NCBI GenBank assembly: GCA_944739405.2
Contig: OX123186.2
Coordinates: forward strand, 40,533,551-40,597,550
DNA: 64,000 bases
Source of the DNA: Euclidia mi
Lineage: Eukaryota > Arthropoda > Insecta > Lepidoptera > Erebidae
Reading direction: 5' to 3'
In this document: positions 1 through 10,574 of the stretch, one piece after another
How positions within the stretch are numbered: the first letter of the stretch is position 1
Layout: each line of letters begins with the position of its first letter
Translations under genes and position numbers: made by a program
The notes under the pieces: generated by a model
Told to the model about the DNA's origin: nothing
Databases searched by the model: none
The model's input: only the letters and a program-made list of their open reading frames with translations

Positions 1-1479
1 AACAACAAGTATCTGTGTATTCCCGTAGAGATTGACTGTGTGAGCATTTTAACAACAAATGTGGGGGTTATTTGAATGCATCGTTCGCCTCAAGGTGTAT
101 CAGAGTGGGTCTTAGGTAGTGATATCATCTGACTCGCTGTAACGTCTGAGGATCGCACCGATTTACCGCCGGCAAGTTATTGTGTTGGAAGGATCATGTC
201 ACTCGGAACATGTACTTCGACCTCAAAGTTGTAAAGCATGTACGCTTTATACGCTTGAATTGCGTGATTTGGGTTAGGAAGTTTAATAAATTTGGGCTGA
301 CAATAATTCTTCGTGTATGACCGTGATGTAACAAGGAATTAGGTGTTTTCATACTGTTGTATTATTTTTAAATACTTACAAGCAACTTCAAGCTACGGAT
401 AACGAATTTAAATACGGAAATCAAGTTCTTAATTTTGGACATATTGTTTTATATTTTAGCATGTAGGTATTACTATTCACGAAGTTTACTTTATTACCTT
501 GTACTCTCTTTACATGGCTATCATTTAATGGATAAAATAATATAAAATATATTGTTATTTTACGCTGACACACGGATACAATAGTTGTATAAACAACAAT
601 TCCACGTACTCTATTTTTAGGAATTAAGGTAAATCGTATTTTCAATACAAATATTATCTAGCTAAGTAAAAGCGCCATCTAGAGTTAAAATCGTCGAAGC
701 GTAAAGTCGATAGAGTAATAACGAGCCGCCGCATTTGCGCACCAATATCGACTTAAACTAAGCTGCAGGTGCAAAAGTAAGATATTTTTGTTACGTGTTC
801 GAAGCAATTCCACTTGGAGCATAGTTGCAAACAATTCCGATTCTAAAACATGCGATCTCCTGAATAAATAGGGGTGTCACGTACGATCTGATATTTTTTT
901 CTGCCCAGTATAGCGCCAGGATCAAATGTGTTTTGGTTAATAGGATTTAAATGAGATAACTGGTGAGAAACATAGTGCTTGTTCGGCAATTAGGATGATT
1001 GTGACTTGATTTGTACAGTTAAGAATAAGCATGGTGCAAATTATGTTTCCTATACAAAACGCTGGAAATAAAAGTCCTGAATTAATTACGATCATCGTTT
1101 ACAAAGTCAATAATAATTTCACTATTTTATTAGGGAATGAAGCAAAAGCTGCTAAATATCTAGAATCATTTAACAGGATTGTATGTCAGCCATACTTCTT
1201 TCCGATACTTATACAGGAATTACGATTTTATTGGACAGCTAACGCAATACAAAAAATCAAGTAACGCCGATTTTATCTTCTCTATTTTGCACTTAATAAA
1301 TTTTTCGTACTCACGCAGGTCACAGGTAATTTTTTGCTCTAAAGCCTTATACTTCACTTATGTTCCTATTCCTACACCGTATACAGTTCTAGTTTAGAAT
1401 ATTTGCCCCTTAAAATAGGTAATAAGTCCGTTTTGCTACCTAAACATAATATGTATTAGTTTCATACTTATCAATATAT
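1..1479. other. AT-rich intergenic DNA, no feature recognised
   Basis: I see no gene, repeat copy or structured element here. Short open frames exist (for example 1031-1264) but have no recognisable domain and amino-acid make-up expected of random AT-rich DNA. Confidence 0.5.
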
Positions 1480-1525
1480 ACTAAATGTATTTGGAAAGCT
1501 AATAAGCTTTCCAAATACATTTAGT
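1480..1525. repeat. Perfect inverted repeat, 21-bp arms, 4-nt loop
   Basis: Left arm 1480-1500 and right arm 1505-1525 are exact reverse complements, separated by aata. As single strand or RNA this would be an uninterrupted hairpin. The flanks match no element end that I recognise. Confidence 0.9.
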
Positions 1526-1600
1526 AGTATGTAGCCTTACCCTCGGAATGGTCGTCACCCGGGGGTGGACTTTCTATCGACCCTACTTGTGGGAACAACA

Positions 1601-1750
1601 ATGGAAACTAATAAAAAACTAACAAATAAACCTGGAATTTCAACACAGACGACTATAGCATTGCCGATTGACACCGATTCAGACGAGATGTTTTCAACTA
1701 ACCAACAGAGCCCTAACGATGCGTATCAACAGACAGAAGACCATGAATGA
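1601..1750 (+). CDS. Short unidentified ORF, 49 codons (doubtful)
   Basis: The frame begins METNKKLTNKPG and is rich in Thr, Asp, Ser and Gln, with an acidic stretch (DTDSDE). No domain is recognisable. A more GC-rich stretch precedes it (1541-1600), so it could be the start of a degraded retrotransposon ORF1, but downstream frames close within about 100 bases. It may equally be chance. Confidence 0.12.
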   Translation: METNKKLTNKPGISTQTTIALPIDTDSDEMFSTNQQSPNDAYQQTEDHE

Positions 1751-2029
1751 AATTTTTTTTCGGATACTTGAAAGTGACAACCCTAAGGAAAATTTTAAAT
1801 TTACAATAACTCCTGGAAACCAATGAGTTAGGTTTTGGAAAAAATACCACCCATAATAGAAAGCATCAGCAACATTTTGATGTAGGAATGATCACCTACT
1901 ACGGCGGTTTAGATTAATAAAAAAATGAAAACGAAAAATGAGAAAACAATCACATCTCTCGACCCATCCATACTAAAGCAACAGAAATTGGCGGGAGGAT
2001 CGGCTATTATATTTTTTTTCGATAGAATA

Positions 2030-2064
2030 AATTAATTCTGGAATTAATTCTGGATTAATTCTGG
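2030..2064. repeat. Small tandem repeat, 12-mer x3
   Basis: Three consecutive copies of AATTAATTCTGG, the third missing one A. Confidence 0.85.
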
Positions 2065-2139
2065 AATGAATTTGCACCTAAGTACCTCCTGAACATGTGA
2101 TAGCTCACTGTTCAAGTGTTCAGGGTCACAGAGGTCATA

Positions 2140-2650
2140 CACTCTGTTTACTAGTGAAGTCACTACGGATTCAACAAGAAGATACAACGTCTGAAGAGGA
2201 AGGACCGTAAACCGGAAGTAAGCAGTGTACCGGCTTACATACCTTACATAAAGGGAGTGCCGGACAAAGTTGGAACAGTACTACAAATACACCATAAATA
2301 CTGTATATAGTCCGCTCTCCAAGGTAGCACACAATCTGCGCAATCCGAAGGATGTCATTCCTCTACAAACACCTGGCGTCTACAAAGTCGACTGCAGTTG
2401 TGGTAGTTCCTATATCGGACAGACCAAACGAACCATCGCTGAAAGGGTCAAGGAACATATCGCAGCTGTAAAAAACCGGCAAATTAACAAGTCTGCCATA
2501 GCTGAGCATTTGTTGGAGTCTGGACCAAACCACTGGATCGAATTACATCAACCAAAGGTCTTATCTACCGATCGTCACTATTACTCCAGGTTGAAATCGA
2601 AAAGCATAAAAATTTCAACCGGGAAGATGATACAGACTGTTTTACATTTG
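2140..2650 (+). pseudogene. Penelope-like element fragment with GIY-YIG endonuclease
   Basis: Seen: the frame at about 2330-2600 encodes GVYKVDCSCGSSYIGQTKR followed by a conserved Arg/Glu-His helix (RVKEHI) and an AIAEH segment. This is the GIY-YIG nuclease signature (GVY...YIG) with the Cys-rich linker typical of Penelope-like elements. Upstream, 2230-2262 encodes a YIKG-type segment in a different frame, and 2600-2640 continues in a third frame (NFNRED), so the reading frame is broken at least twice. Known of the family: in Penelope-like elements this domain follows the reverse transcriptase and nicks target DNA. The RT part is absent, so this is a 5'-truncated 3' fragment. It abuts the Jockey-like LINE at about 2655. 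The open frame 2270-2788 runs across that junction and is fortuitous. Confidence 0.75.
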
Positions 2651-2659
2651 TCGGGGTTT

Positions 2660-3250
2660 CACTTTCTGAATCTTTTTAAGTCATTTAATTTAAGTAATTT
2701 ATTCTGTGAACCTACTAGAGTGTCTCTGGAACATCTTCTACTTGTTTGGATAACATGTTTAGTTCTTGTGTTGCTAAAAACCCAGTAGTTATTAGTTCTC
2801 TTCCTTCTGATCACCGTGGACAGATAGCTAATTTTTCATGTTCAACATATGATAAATCACATACAGTAGAATGAAGGCCTCAAACTACCAATCGTCTTAT
2901 ACGTTTTAAAAACAATATTATCGCTAAACTCAATCCCTCAATATTGTACTCAGAAAACCCAAATACAATTTATAATTCACTTTTTGGAATAGTAAATAAT
3001 GAGTTTCAAGATACTTTCAAGAGTAAAACTGTTACATTAAAGGGTACTACCGGATCTTTTAACCAGTGGGCCACTATAGGTATATACAGAAGTAGAGCCA
3101 AATTGTTTGAATTATATGGTATGAAACAACATAGATTTGACACGCCTTTTCTAAATTATGTAAAAAACTACTCAAAAATTTTTAAACAAGTTTGTGTTAT
3201 GGCAAAATCAAAATTTATTAGTAGCAAAATTTAGCATTCAACAAATGTAA
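2660..3250 (+). pseudogene. Jockey-like endonuclease C-terminal half and linker, broken
   Basis: The frame covering 2713-2880 gives the C-terminal endonuclease motifs LDNMF and SDHRGQ, the SDH being the conserved catalytic histidine region of APE-type LINE endonucleases. It ends in a stop near 2872. A second open stretch (2944-3234) encodes the linker with QWATIGIYRSRAKLFELYGM, closely matched in copy 2 at 26490-26545. Two frame breaks separate it from the RT frame. It has no catalytic function because the N-terminal half of the nuclease is gone. Confidence 0.7.
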
Positions 3251-3366
3251 TTAAAGAAACTTGGAGAATTATAAATAATGAAACAGGAAGAGTACGACCA
3301 CGGGAAACCCAATTTGAACTAAAAGAAAACAATTTATTAGTCACCAATCAAACTCAAGTAGCGCAT

Positions 3367-4815
3367 ATGTTCAATAGTTTCTTTGCGAACATACCTTTAA
3401 CAACTACTAGCTCTTTACAATCATCATCTTTAAGCGCTGGAAATTTTTTGCTTAGCAGTGTACCTGAATGCAAGAGCGTGTGTAGATTCGAGCACGTTAC
3501 CCCGCGAGATATATTGATCGCATATAATTCAATTAATATTAAAAATACCGGCGACTTTTGGGGCATTTCAATTAAAATTTTAGGTGATCTAGTTGAGACT
3601 GTTGCGCCTTACCACTCTTTAATTTTTAATCAATGTTTTGACTTAGGCGTATTTCCGGATTTTATGAAATTACGTAAAATCATACCTTTATTAAAATCGG
3701 GCAGTAAAAATGACTTAAATAACTTCAGGCCCATTTCTATCTTGCCGGCATTTAGTAAAATATTTGAAAAGATTTTATTAAAGCAGCTACTAAGACACTT
3801 TAATTTAAATAGTCTGCTTCATAAAGATCAATACGGATTTACTAAAGGTAGATCCACTACTGATGCGGGTGTTGCTCTCATAAAACACGTTTATAATGCT
3901 TGGGAGTCGTCTAAAAATGCTATCGGAGTATTCTGTGACCTCTCAAAAGCATTTGATTTCGTTCATCACGACACACTATTGCGTAATTTCCGCCACTACG
4001 GCGTAGAGGAAACCGCACTTTGTGTTGTCGAGTCGTACCTGCGGCAAAGATTTCAGTGCGTCGATGTAAATGGGACTACATCCTCTGAATTACCTATACA
4101 GTTAGGCGTTCCACAAGGCTCTATTTTAGGTCCTTTTCTATTCTTTGTATATATTAATGACTTACCTTTTTATTTAAAAAACATCTGTGATGTCGTACTT
4201 TTTGCAGATGATACGTCACTTATTTTTAAAGTAGATAGGAATAGGAATCAATTTGATGATGTAAATAATGCACTTATACAGGTTACACAATGGTTTACAG
4301 CAAACAACCTAGTGCTTAATTCTAAAAAGACTAAATGCTTTAAAGTTGCTTTACCTAACGTTAGACAACTGGGACCTAATATAAGGCTAGATAGGGAGGA
4401 ACTTGACACAGTTGACTCGACAGTGTTTCTAGGCATTACACTAGATAATAAGTTACAATGGGGTGCACATATAGCATGTCTTGCAGGTAAGCTCAGCTCT
4501 GCTGCGTATGCTGTCAAAAAAGTTAGACAACTTACTGATGTTGACACAGCTCGTCTAGTTTATTTCAGCTATTTTCTTAGTGTCATGTCCTACGGTATTT
4601 TGTTATGGGGCAAAGCTGCGGATATTCAGAATATCTTCGTTCTACAGAAACGAGCGGTAATAGCAATATACATGTTAGGTGCAAAAGATACTCTTAGGGA
4701 ACGCTTTAAGTCTATAGGGATTCTTACAGTAGACTCGCAATTTTTATTTGCTAATATATTGTATATTAGGCAAAATATAGGTTTATTTACTGCAAAAAGT
4801 GAGTACATAACATAA
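3367..4815 (+). CDS. Reverse transcriptase of Jockey-like LINE (ORF2 fragment)
   Basis: An uninterrupted 482-codon frame holding a whole RT domain. Motifs in order: NNFRPISILPAFSKIFEKIL (fingers), DQYGFTKGRSTTDAG, FCDLSKAFD (first catalytic Asp), LGVPQGSILGPFLF, and LFADDTSLIF with the catalytic AspAsp at residues 281-282, then NSKKTKC and FLGITLDN (thumb). The enzyme would copy element RNA into DNA at a nicked target. The Met at 3367 is only the first ATG of an open segment; homology to copy 2 shows the protein originally began far upstream with an endonuclease. The frame ends at a TAA near 4813, while homology to copy 2 continues in another frame (RLHKVNNSFVGLG, about 4853-4890), so the C-terminus is cut by a frameshift. 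No RNase H domain is seen. Clade placement as Jockey-like is inference. Confidence 0.85.
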   Translation: MFNSFFANIPLTTTSSLQSSSLSAGNFLLSSVPECKSVCRFEHVTPRDILIAYNSINIKNTGDFWGISIKILGDLVETVAPYHSLIFNQCFDLGVFPDFMKLRKIIPLLKSGSKNDLNNFRPISILPAFSKIFEKILLKQLLRHFNLNSLLHKDQYGFTKGRSTTDAGVALIKHVYNAWESSKNAIGVFCDLSKAFDFVHHDTLLRNFRHYGVEETALCVVESYLRQRFQCVDVNGTTSSELPIQLGVPQGSILGPFLFFVYINDLPFYLKNICDVVLFADDTSLIFKVDRNRNQFDDVNNALIQVTQWFTANNLVLNSKKTKCFKVALPNVRQLGPNIRLDREELDTVDSTVFLGITLDNKLQWGAHIACLAGKLSSAAYAVKKVRQLTDVDTARLVYFSYFLSVMSYGILLWGKAADIQNIFVLQKRAVIAIYMLGAKDTLRERFKSIGILTVDSQFLFANILYIRQNIGLFTAKSEYIT

Positions 4816-4919
4816 ATACTTGAAACAGGCATAAGTTATATGCCCCTTATCATCGTTTACATAAAGTTAATAATTCTTTTGTAGGGCTAGGTATTCGTAT
4901 ATACAATAAAATACCAATT

Positions 4920-5032
4920 AGCCCCTTATTACGTGGGACTAAAGTATATCTGGCGAAAAGTGGGTGTAGAAATACACCTCTGCCTACCCCTTTGGGGATA
5001 AAAGGCGTGACGATATGTATGTATGTATGTAG
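4920..5032 (+). mobile_element. 5'-truncated SINE inserted in LINE copy 1
   Basis: The segment ccccttattacgtgggacta through cctacccctttggggata to an (ATGT)n tail matches the complete SINE at 12453-12829, read on the opposite strand there. It interrupts the C-terminal coding tail of the Jockey-like LINE between a GIRIYNKIPI-coding stretch and the following segment. No exact target duplication could be fixed. Confidence 0.75.
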
Positions 5033-5440
5033 TATTTTAGAATTACCATTTAGTATGTTCAAAAGTAAAATAAAAGACTGCCTTATTAGGAAAGGTTATT
5101 ATACCATTAATGATTATTTCAATGATAAGGATAGATGGTCACTTACACTAGCCAACTCTTGATTTTTTTAATTTATTTAGATACCTTACTTTTCAGTTTT
5201 TTTTATATAACATCTCTAGTTCTATTAATGTAATATTCATGTATTATTAGGTCATTCAACTTACTACATTTACATTTTCATTGCTGTTCCACAAATTTTA
5301 TTAAAATTTGCTACAGTGTTAGATGAAGGTAACTCGTTATCATGGGCTGGATATTAACGTTTTTGTAATTTTCGTGTATTCATATACCGTCACTTTCTGT
5401 AACATACTTTTCCACCCGCATAGTTCTGAACATGATCGCG

Positions 5441-5812
5441 AGTTGCCTACATTATAAAGCGTAAGTGGATGCTCCTGTTACACAAGATTCACATTAGAAG
5501 ACTACTACAGCACTTAATTTAGTAACTGCATATTTGTTTAAGTATTATGTATGTTCTTATTAACTATTTACAAGTAATTAATTACAATGTGAAACAGTTG
5601 CAGCTCCTTACAAAAACAAAATATGTACCATAACACTGGCGATTAAAAAGAGTGGCCACGAGTTTTATTGCCCGTTCTTTCTCGTGGTTTTCTACCTATT
5701 GCTTTGCGAATGGGCAGTAAATGTAAATGTAGAAGCATTATTAATTTACTTTAAAAAATTGACGTTTATAAGCGTCACGTTGTGACCTAGATGAATAAAT
5801 GATTTTTGACTT
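5441..5812 (+). other. 3' UTR of Jockey-like LINE copy 1
   Basis: Aligns with 28762-29148 of copy 2: both contain gtaagtggatgctcctgtt, ttttattgcccgttctttct, ggcagtaaatgtaaatgtag and cataagcgtcac or its variant, then a-t-rich ends. It holds no coding frame. Position 5160-5440 upstream is also non-coding and less well matched. Confidence 0.75.
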
Positions 5813-5829
5813 TCTTTTTTTTGTACCGA

Positions 5830-6040
5830 CAGTTCGGATAGAAATAAAAATAATAAACAAGTGAGGGTAGCTGCCGAAACCCGCGCTTCATAAGGACGAC
5901 GCTGAGATGACATCAGTCCTGCCGCGACCAAGGCTGTTGTAAGACGGCCGAAACGTCGGTAAAACATAGGTATTTATACCTTAAATTAATTAAATATCGC
6001 GAATAAGACCCGTTTAAATAAAATTGTATGACCACATACA
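5830..6040 (+). repeat. Probable Penelope-type 3' fragment
   Basis: Contains gccgaaacgtcggtaaaa followed by taaatatcgcgaataagacc and cgtttaaataaaatt. From memory of insect repeats this string is common near Penelope-like element ends, but I cannot verify it. No coding frame is recognisable. Confidence 0.3.
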
Positions 6041-7066
6041 ATGTAGGTACGTTATTCATTATTTTAAAAGTGTCATTTAAGTTATACATATGTAGAGCTT
6101 GGTAAAGATATCCTTTTTTATATTTTAGGCGTATTTTGGGTCTAATTCCAATACTTGTACTAAGGATGCATAATCAGATCTGTGTGATCGCATGGAGGTC
6201 GGTTCCATTTCACCTTTATGAGAACTTCAGCGTAAGATCCCTCATACCCGGACCATATTATAATAATACCTCTCATATTTTAGTACCAAGGCATTAGCTT
6301 TTTCATATTAAATAAATAGTCTGCAATTTATAAACACGTGTTCACTGAATTTATCCTAAATTGGTACACGACCCAAACGTTCAGTATTTCCACTCAATTA
6401 AATGACTCGATAGGACAGAAATTTGGGTACAGACAGATTGAATCGCAAGACATTTTGGTTTCCCTTTCATGTGTAATTTCCCACGGGTTGGGCTGGGCCC
6501 ATTCTTTGATTATTTCCTCTTCAATAGTCCTTATGTTTTTATACTTATCTTGGGTTGCCTTTCAGATAACAGATCATTATATTACGAACGAGCTGAATAC
6601 AAAACGTCTTTGTAACAAATTGTTTGACTAGCAATACCGAACAAAATTTTAAGGTAAATATTATTTTCGTGTTTATACTTACTTGCCATTGCAACTGTAG
6701 AATTTTTCCGTATAAATTCGATAACTTTTCAGACTTTCTGAACATTTTTTATCGAGTTTGGTAAACTTTGAACATAATTTTACCTTCAGTGGACAAACCT
6801 GAAAGTTATACTTCAACCAGTAAGTAATATACCTACATATGTACCTATTTGTGAAGCCAGAGTTGCAAGTATGTAGATTGTAGGACTAAAAGGTTGCGAT
6901 GGAGCAAGTGAACTTTTGAAATGAAATAAACAAATAAAAAATGTTTTTTATCATTGTAGTCCCTTATCTATACCTATTGTTCACACTTCAATAAAGTACG
7001 TCCATGCATATAATAATACAAAAGCTGAGGAAGCAATTACAGCCGCATTATTTAGAGCTACTGCTC
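6041..7066. other. Intergenic DNA, no feature recognised
   Basis: AT-rich, without recognisable coding or repeat copies. The open frame 6338-6631 has no domain I recognise. Confidence 0.45.
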
Positions 7067-7069
7067 TAA

Positions 7070-7299
7070 GGGCGGTTTCAAATTAGCTTATTTTTCTGCG
7101 CGTATACGGTCATTTCTGCATACGAGTACGCGCTACAGGCGCGTTACATTACGCTCTTTAAAATACCGGACTCGCGTAAATGGGCATATTTCGGCGTGTT
7201 CGCTCGAAACGGTAGTGACATCTTGTCAGTGTCAACGTGGATAGGCGCTTCCAAAAACGAGCTTATACGCGCGAATAAAACGCTAATCTGAAACTGCCC
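7070..7299. mobile_element. Harbinger-type MITE, 230 bp
   Basis: The ends are inverted repeats: gggcggtttcaaattagc at the left, and the reverse complement of the right end is gggcagtttcagattagc (2 mismatches in 18). Weaker pairing continues inward. TAA flanks both sides (7067-7069 and 7300-7302). A TAA target duplication with GGGC-starting termini is the pattern of PIF/Harbinger elements. The interior is non-coding and unusually GC-rich with repeated cgcgt motifs, so this is a non-autonomous copy that would depend on a transposase in trans. Confidence 0.75.
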
Positions 7300-7302
7300 T
7301 AA

Positions 7303-8070
7303 GCTAAGCAAACAAACAACCTTTTCAGCTTTATAATATAAGTAGGTATAGATTTGTATGTCATACTCGTAATATCCTGGGTAAACTTCACTCAGTCCTC
7401 CTTTTCCAAACTATACTGAGCCTTTATGATGCCAATCGGATAAAAAGTTTACATAAACTATCTACGCTCAAGTTTGAAGCTGCGATTCCATCCGAGATGT
7501 GTGAGGTAGGTGGTTCTTCTGGCTGTTTAGTTTCATGTAACGTACATTATAATTAATATATATTCAACCGCACTCACCTGCAACTTTAAGGGGTTAGCTT
7601 ATTTATTTATCTAGAAGGAATTTGATATTTCTATATATTAATAACAAATACACACACATTTTTCAAAAAATAAGCTTTTCCAATATTACTTTTTTATGGA
7701 GATTGCTAGAAATTATTTAGGGTGCCAAGAGCCTAATGGATTACCATTAGAGTATTCCAACGTACTCTTAAGGACAAAAAAAACTGAGATACAAGCATAA
7801 AGATATATTTAAAGAGATTTTAGGTACTTAAGAAAAAGGAAGCTGTCCAGTAATTACTATTTGCTGTGACCAAACAGACATATTTGGTGAAAACTGGCTA
7901 TTCTTGCTAGATTGTTATTATTCATATAACGAATCAATATTTTTTTATTCTTCATATAGCTTTTCGCAGTCCATAGTCAAAAACCTCCCTTAATTTGCGC
8001 CACAATAGCATTATGAATAATACTAGTATGTATAAGCAAAAATTAAAATAATAATAATAATTATAATAAA
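7303..8070. other. Intergenic DNA, no feature recognised
   Basis: AT-rich sequence with no coding frame or recognised repeat. It ends in a short (TAA)n tract (about 8047-8069) directly before R860 copy 1. Confidence 0.45.
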
Positions 8071-8964
8071 CCCCTCTGGGGCAGCCGAGCCGCAGCTCTT
8101 ATCATGAGACTAACGCAATCTCGGAGGGCAGAGTAACAGCTTTCAAACATCACCTTCATCTTGTGATATAAAGAAAAAATGTATTGCAAGGTGAATAGAA
8201 AGCTTACAAACCGCAGGGCAGCTTTGTGGCGAGTTCAATGTGTGTGGCGACACTGCGGTCCCGAATACTTCAGAGAGTCGGTCAGGGCCTCGTCTCCGGC
8301 TTGCCTTTATTGGCTGGTTGGAGTTGATGCCCAAGAACGCCCGCAGGACTCTCAACTCTGGTTTGCCTTGGTTGGCCGGCCAGAGGGAAGTCGCAAGAGC
8401 TATTTGCTCGGGGGTGGAAGTGTCATTTTCAAGGGCGTAATTACGGGGAAACCCGCTCCGGGTCACGACCCGCGATGGCAAAACCGGTGCCGCACCGCTC
8501 TACACCCCTAGGCACTCGCACCGGTGTTGCCCTCTGGCTGCCTTTATTGCAGAATTCGTTTACCATGGTGGTTATTTAGAGAGGGTCCATCTAGTGAGTT
8601 GGTGAGTCACCGTCTGCCCCTTTTCGACGTACAATAAGAGTACTTAGGGCAGACGCCGTTTTTCTTGCATAGTTTTCATATTCACTTATCCATTGAACAC
8701 ACATCACAATAGCCCAGAGTAATTAGTTTCCATACAAGTAGCAATAGTCCTACACCTGCTGCGGCTAATCCGTGGCTGTACTTCATAGTGCAGTTATGGA
8801 GGCTCCTCAGTAGGTGTCCCACCACATTCTAGATTAAAATTCTCAAAGGGCCTCTGCGCGTTGGACCTATGTCTCCGTATACGCCTGCCAAAAGGCCGTG
8901 TACTTTTTTAACATCATATGATGTTAAAAAAGTACGCGTGAAAGAGAAACAAATTATAATAAAT
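8071..8964 (+). mobile_element. R860 repeat, copy 1
   Basis: About 880 bp, roughly 90% alike by eye to 13646-14523. Both copies begin with cccctctggggcag directly after a (TAA)n tract, with cccc/gggg able to pair across tct. Both end with a hairpin, then gaaagagaaacaaat and a second TAA-rich tract. The body is GC-richer than the surroundings. Several overlapping frames stay open (for example 8179-8511), but none contains a known domain. The TAA tracts on both sides suggest either insertion into TAA microsatellites or a TAA-type 3' tail, as used by some non-LTR elements. I read it as the 3' part of a LINE or a non-autonomous retroelement; the class is not proven. Confidence 0.7.
8897..8938 (+). 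repeat. 3' hairpin of R860 copy 1
   Basis: Positions 8900-8935 form a perfect 36-bp palindrome. Allowing a T-G wobble at 8899/8936, pairing extends outward to 8897/8938. The homologous position in copy 2 also forms a stem although the bases differ. Confidence 0.9.
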
Positions 8965-9124
8965 TTTCTATATTCAAGTGCCTATGACTCATTTAACATA
9001 TTATTTGATTAGTAAGTACTTACGAACTATGGTTAGTAAACAATAACATGAAAAAAAAAAGAAATAGTAGGTACTTTCCATATACATTTACATCCCATGT
9101 GAGACAGCACAACATCGATTCACA
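8965..9124. other. Spacer, no feature
   Basis: Short AT-rich stretch with a 10-A run near 9052; nothing else recognised. Confidence 0.4.
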
Positions 9125-9620
9125 TTATAGGTACAATCGAGTCTACTGGCGATCATACTTAGAATGTTGTTGGGGCTAGCCCACACCCTGCGCACCAGGG
9201 ATCCACTTCTCTTACGCATGGTTGCGTAGAAGCAAGCTACTTTTGCATCTGCGAACATACCCGATGTGGTAAACGCATTATTTTTGAAGGTAGTAGAGCC
9301 TTGCTGATTTCAGCATGAATGGGCCGGCTCGACCGGGGAAGTACTACCCTCTCACAGAAAATCGACGTAAAGAAACAGTACCTAAGCTGTTGCGTTTCGT
9401 TCGGTGAGTGAGAGTGCCGGAGGCCCTATCCCCTATCCCTTCTCCCTGATCCCACTTCCTTCTCCCTGATCACACTCCTCATCCTATCCCTTTTCCCAAC
9501 CCCAAGGGGTGGCAACGCACTTGTGACTCCTGTTGCTTGTGTCCATGGGCGGCGGTAATTGCTTACCATCAGGCAATCCGTCTGCTCGTTTGCCGCCTAT
9601 TATCATAAAAAAAAAAAAAA
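9125..9620 (+). mobile_element. Retroposon 3' end with A tail
   Basis: Non-coding, with a pyrimidine-rich block (about 9420-9500: ccctatcccctatccctt and variants), then ggtggcaacgcacttgtgac, catgggcggcggtaattgct, and gcctattatcataaa running into about 13 A residues (9606-9620). This layout resembles a widespread lepidopteran retroposon 3' end, recalled and not verified. It directly abuts the minus-strand RT fragment at 9620. Confidence 0.5.
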
Positions 9621-10437
9621 ATATTATATTGAACACGGAGAGTGTTGTACGATTTACGAGTATACCTAGCCCACAGTCTGCACGTGTAGAACGTTGTACA
9701 GTATGCTCTAAAAAGCGTGGGTTTTACATTCAGTGAAAAATGCGCAAACCTGCGGGCCAGCATGTTAGCTCGTATGGACAACACTCTCCGCTCTCGCTCA
9801 ATGTCAAGGTCATCGGTGAGGTTGGGGGTTAATATGTGGCCAAGGTATTTAAATTCAGATACTATTTTTTTGGCACTTGATTCTTTAGTCTGATAGGCGG
9901 AATATTTTGAGGTGTTTTACCCCCAGCCTCAAAAACCATGACTTCAGACTTTTTCATATTGTATTGCAAGCCATGTGTTTTAGCATATATTTTGCAAATA
10001 GCCACCAACTTTCTGAACCCACAAACAGACGCTGACAGAAATGTCATGTCATCTGCGTAATTGATGTTGTTTACGCATACGCCATCTATGTGACAACCTG
10101 CTCTTGTAGTGTTGAGCTCACCAATCAACTCATTTACATACAGGTTGTAGAGCGTAGGCGATCTCAGACCTCCCTGCCGTACCTCGCATTCCATCCTGTA
10201 TGATCGCGAGAGGACTCCAGCCCATCTTACATTATTAATCTGGTTTCCATACCAAAACTTTAAGATATTAATAAGCTCCACTGGTAGCATGTTCTCTTGC
10301 AACTTCGTCCATAAAACATCGTAAGAAACCAGATCAAACGCCCGCGAAAGATCCAGGAAGCAAGCATAAACACTTGTCTGCCGCTGTGTATAATATCTGA
10401 CAGTGTGCTTAAGATACAACACTGCACTAAAAACCAA
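9620..10437 (-). pseudogene. RT core of a CR1/L2-group LINE, fragment
   Basis: On the minus strand the frame 10437-9862 encodes VYACFLDLSRAFD (first catalytic Asp), VRQGGLRSPTLYNLYVNEL (template-contact motif, with LRSP where GxLSP is usual), INYADDMTFLS (catalytic AspAsp) and NMKKSEVMVF. After a frameshift near 9862 it continues at 9840-9620 with the C-terminal RT segment (ERERRVLSIRANMLARRFAH, FYTCRLWARYTR). Both ends are truncated; the 3' side stops where an A-rich retroposon tail begins. The protein is close to the minus-strand element at 18.44-21.7 kb, which has lost exactly this core, so the two are relatives. Not functional: no endonuclease, no N-terminal RT, frameshifted. Confidence 0.8.
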
Positions 10438-10574
10438 GGGATTTTTGATTTTTGCTTATGTTTGCGGTGTGCAGCTGGTGTTTATTACAAGCGACCTTTA
10501 GCTCAAGAAATAGCCTTTACCTAATATATTTATCTAATTCTATTCTCAAAATCATTTCTTAGCTGATTAGATAG

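Larger units (their letters stand above)
2655..5812 (+). mobile_element. Jockey-like non-LTR retrotransposon, copy 1, 5'-truncated
   Basis: Homologous along its length to copy 2 at 24-29.15 kb. It starts inside the endonuclease domain (the segment around NLFCEPTR and SDHRGQ, 2680-2825), continues through the linker (2941-3240) and an open RT frame (3367-4815), then a frameshifted C-terminal tail split by a SINE (4920-5032). A shared 3' UTR follows (5441-5812), containing the ttttattgcccgttctttct motif and a gacgttnataagcgtcac inverted repeat. The 3' end near aataaatgattttt matches copy 2, where it runs into gaatttgaatttgaa. The ORF1 and N-terminal endonuclease present in copy 2 are missing. 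Confidence 0.8.

Noticed and set aside
1031..1264. Small protein gene
   Set aside because: 77 codons with no domain or start context of note, overlapping another open frame at 1179-1397.
2270..2788. Fusion gene joining GIY-YIG and another domain
   Set aside because: The part after about 2655 is out-of-frame LINE sequence, so the open frame across the junction is accidental.
6338..6631. Membrane protein gene
   Set aside because: A 97-codon hydrophobic frame in AT-rich DNA with no domain, splice sites or composition supporting coding.
8179..8511. Conserved protein gene in R860
   Set aside because: Frames in several phases and on both strands are open in both copies, no domain is visible, and similarity between copies is explained by DNA identity.
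8897..8938. Helitron 3' hairpin
   Set aside because: No CTRR end follows the hairpin, there is no TC start, and the repeat is bounded by TAA tracts rather than A/T.
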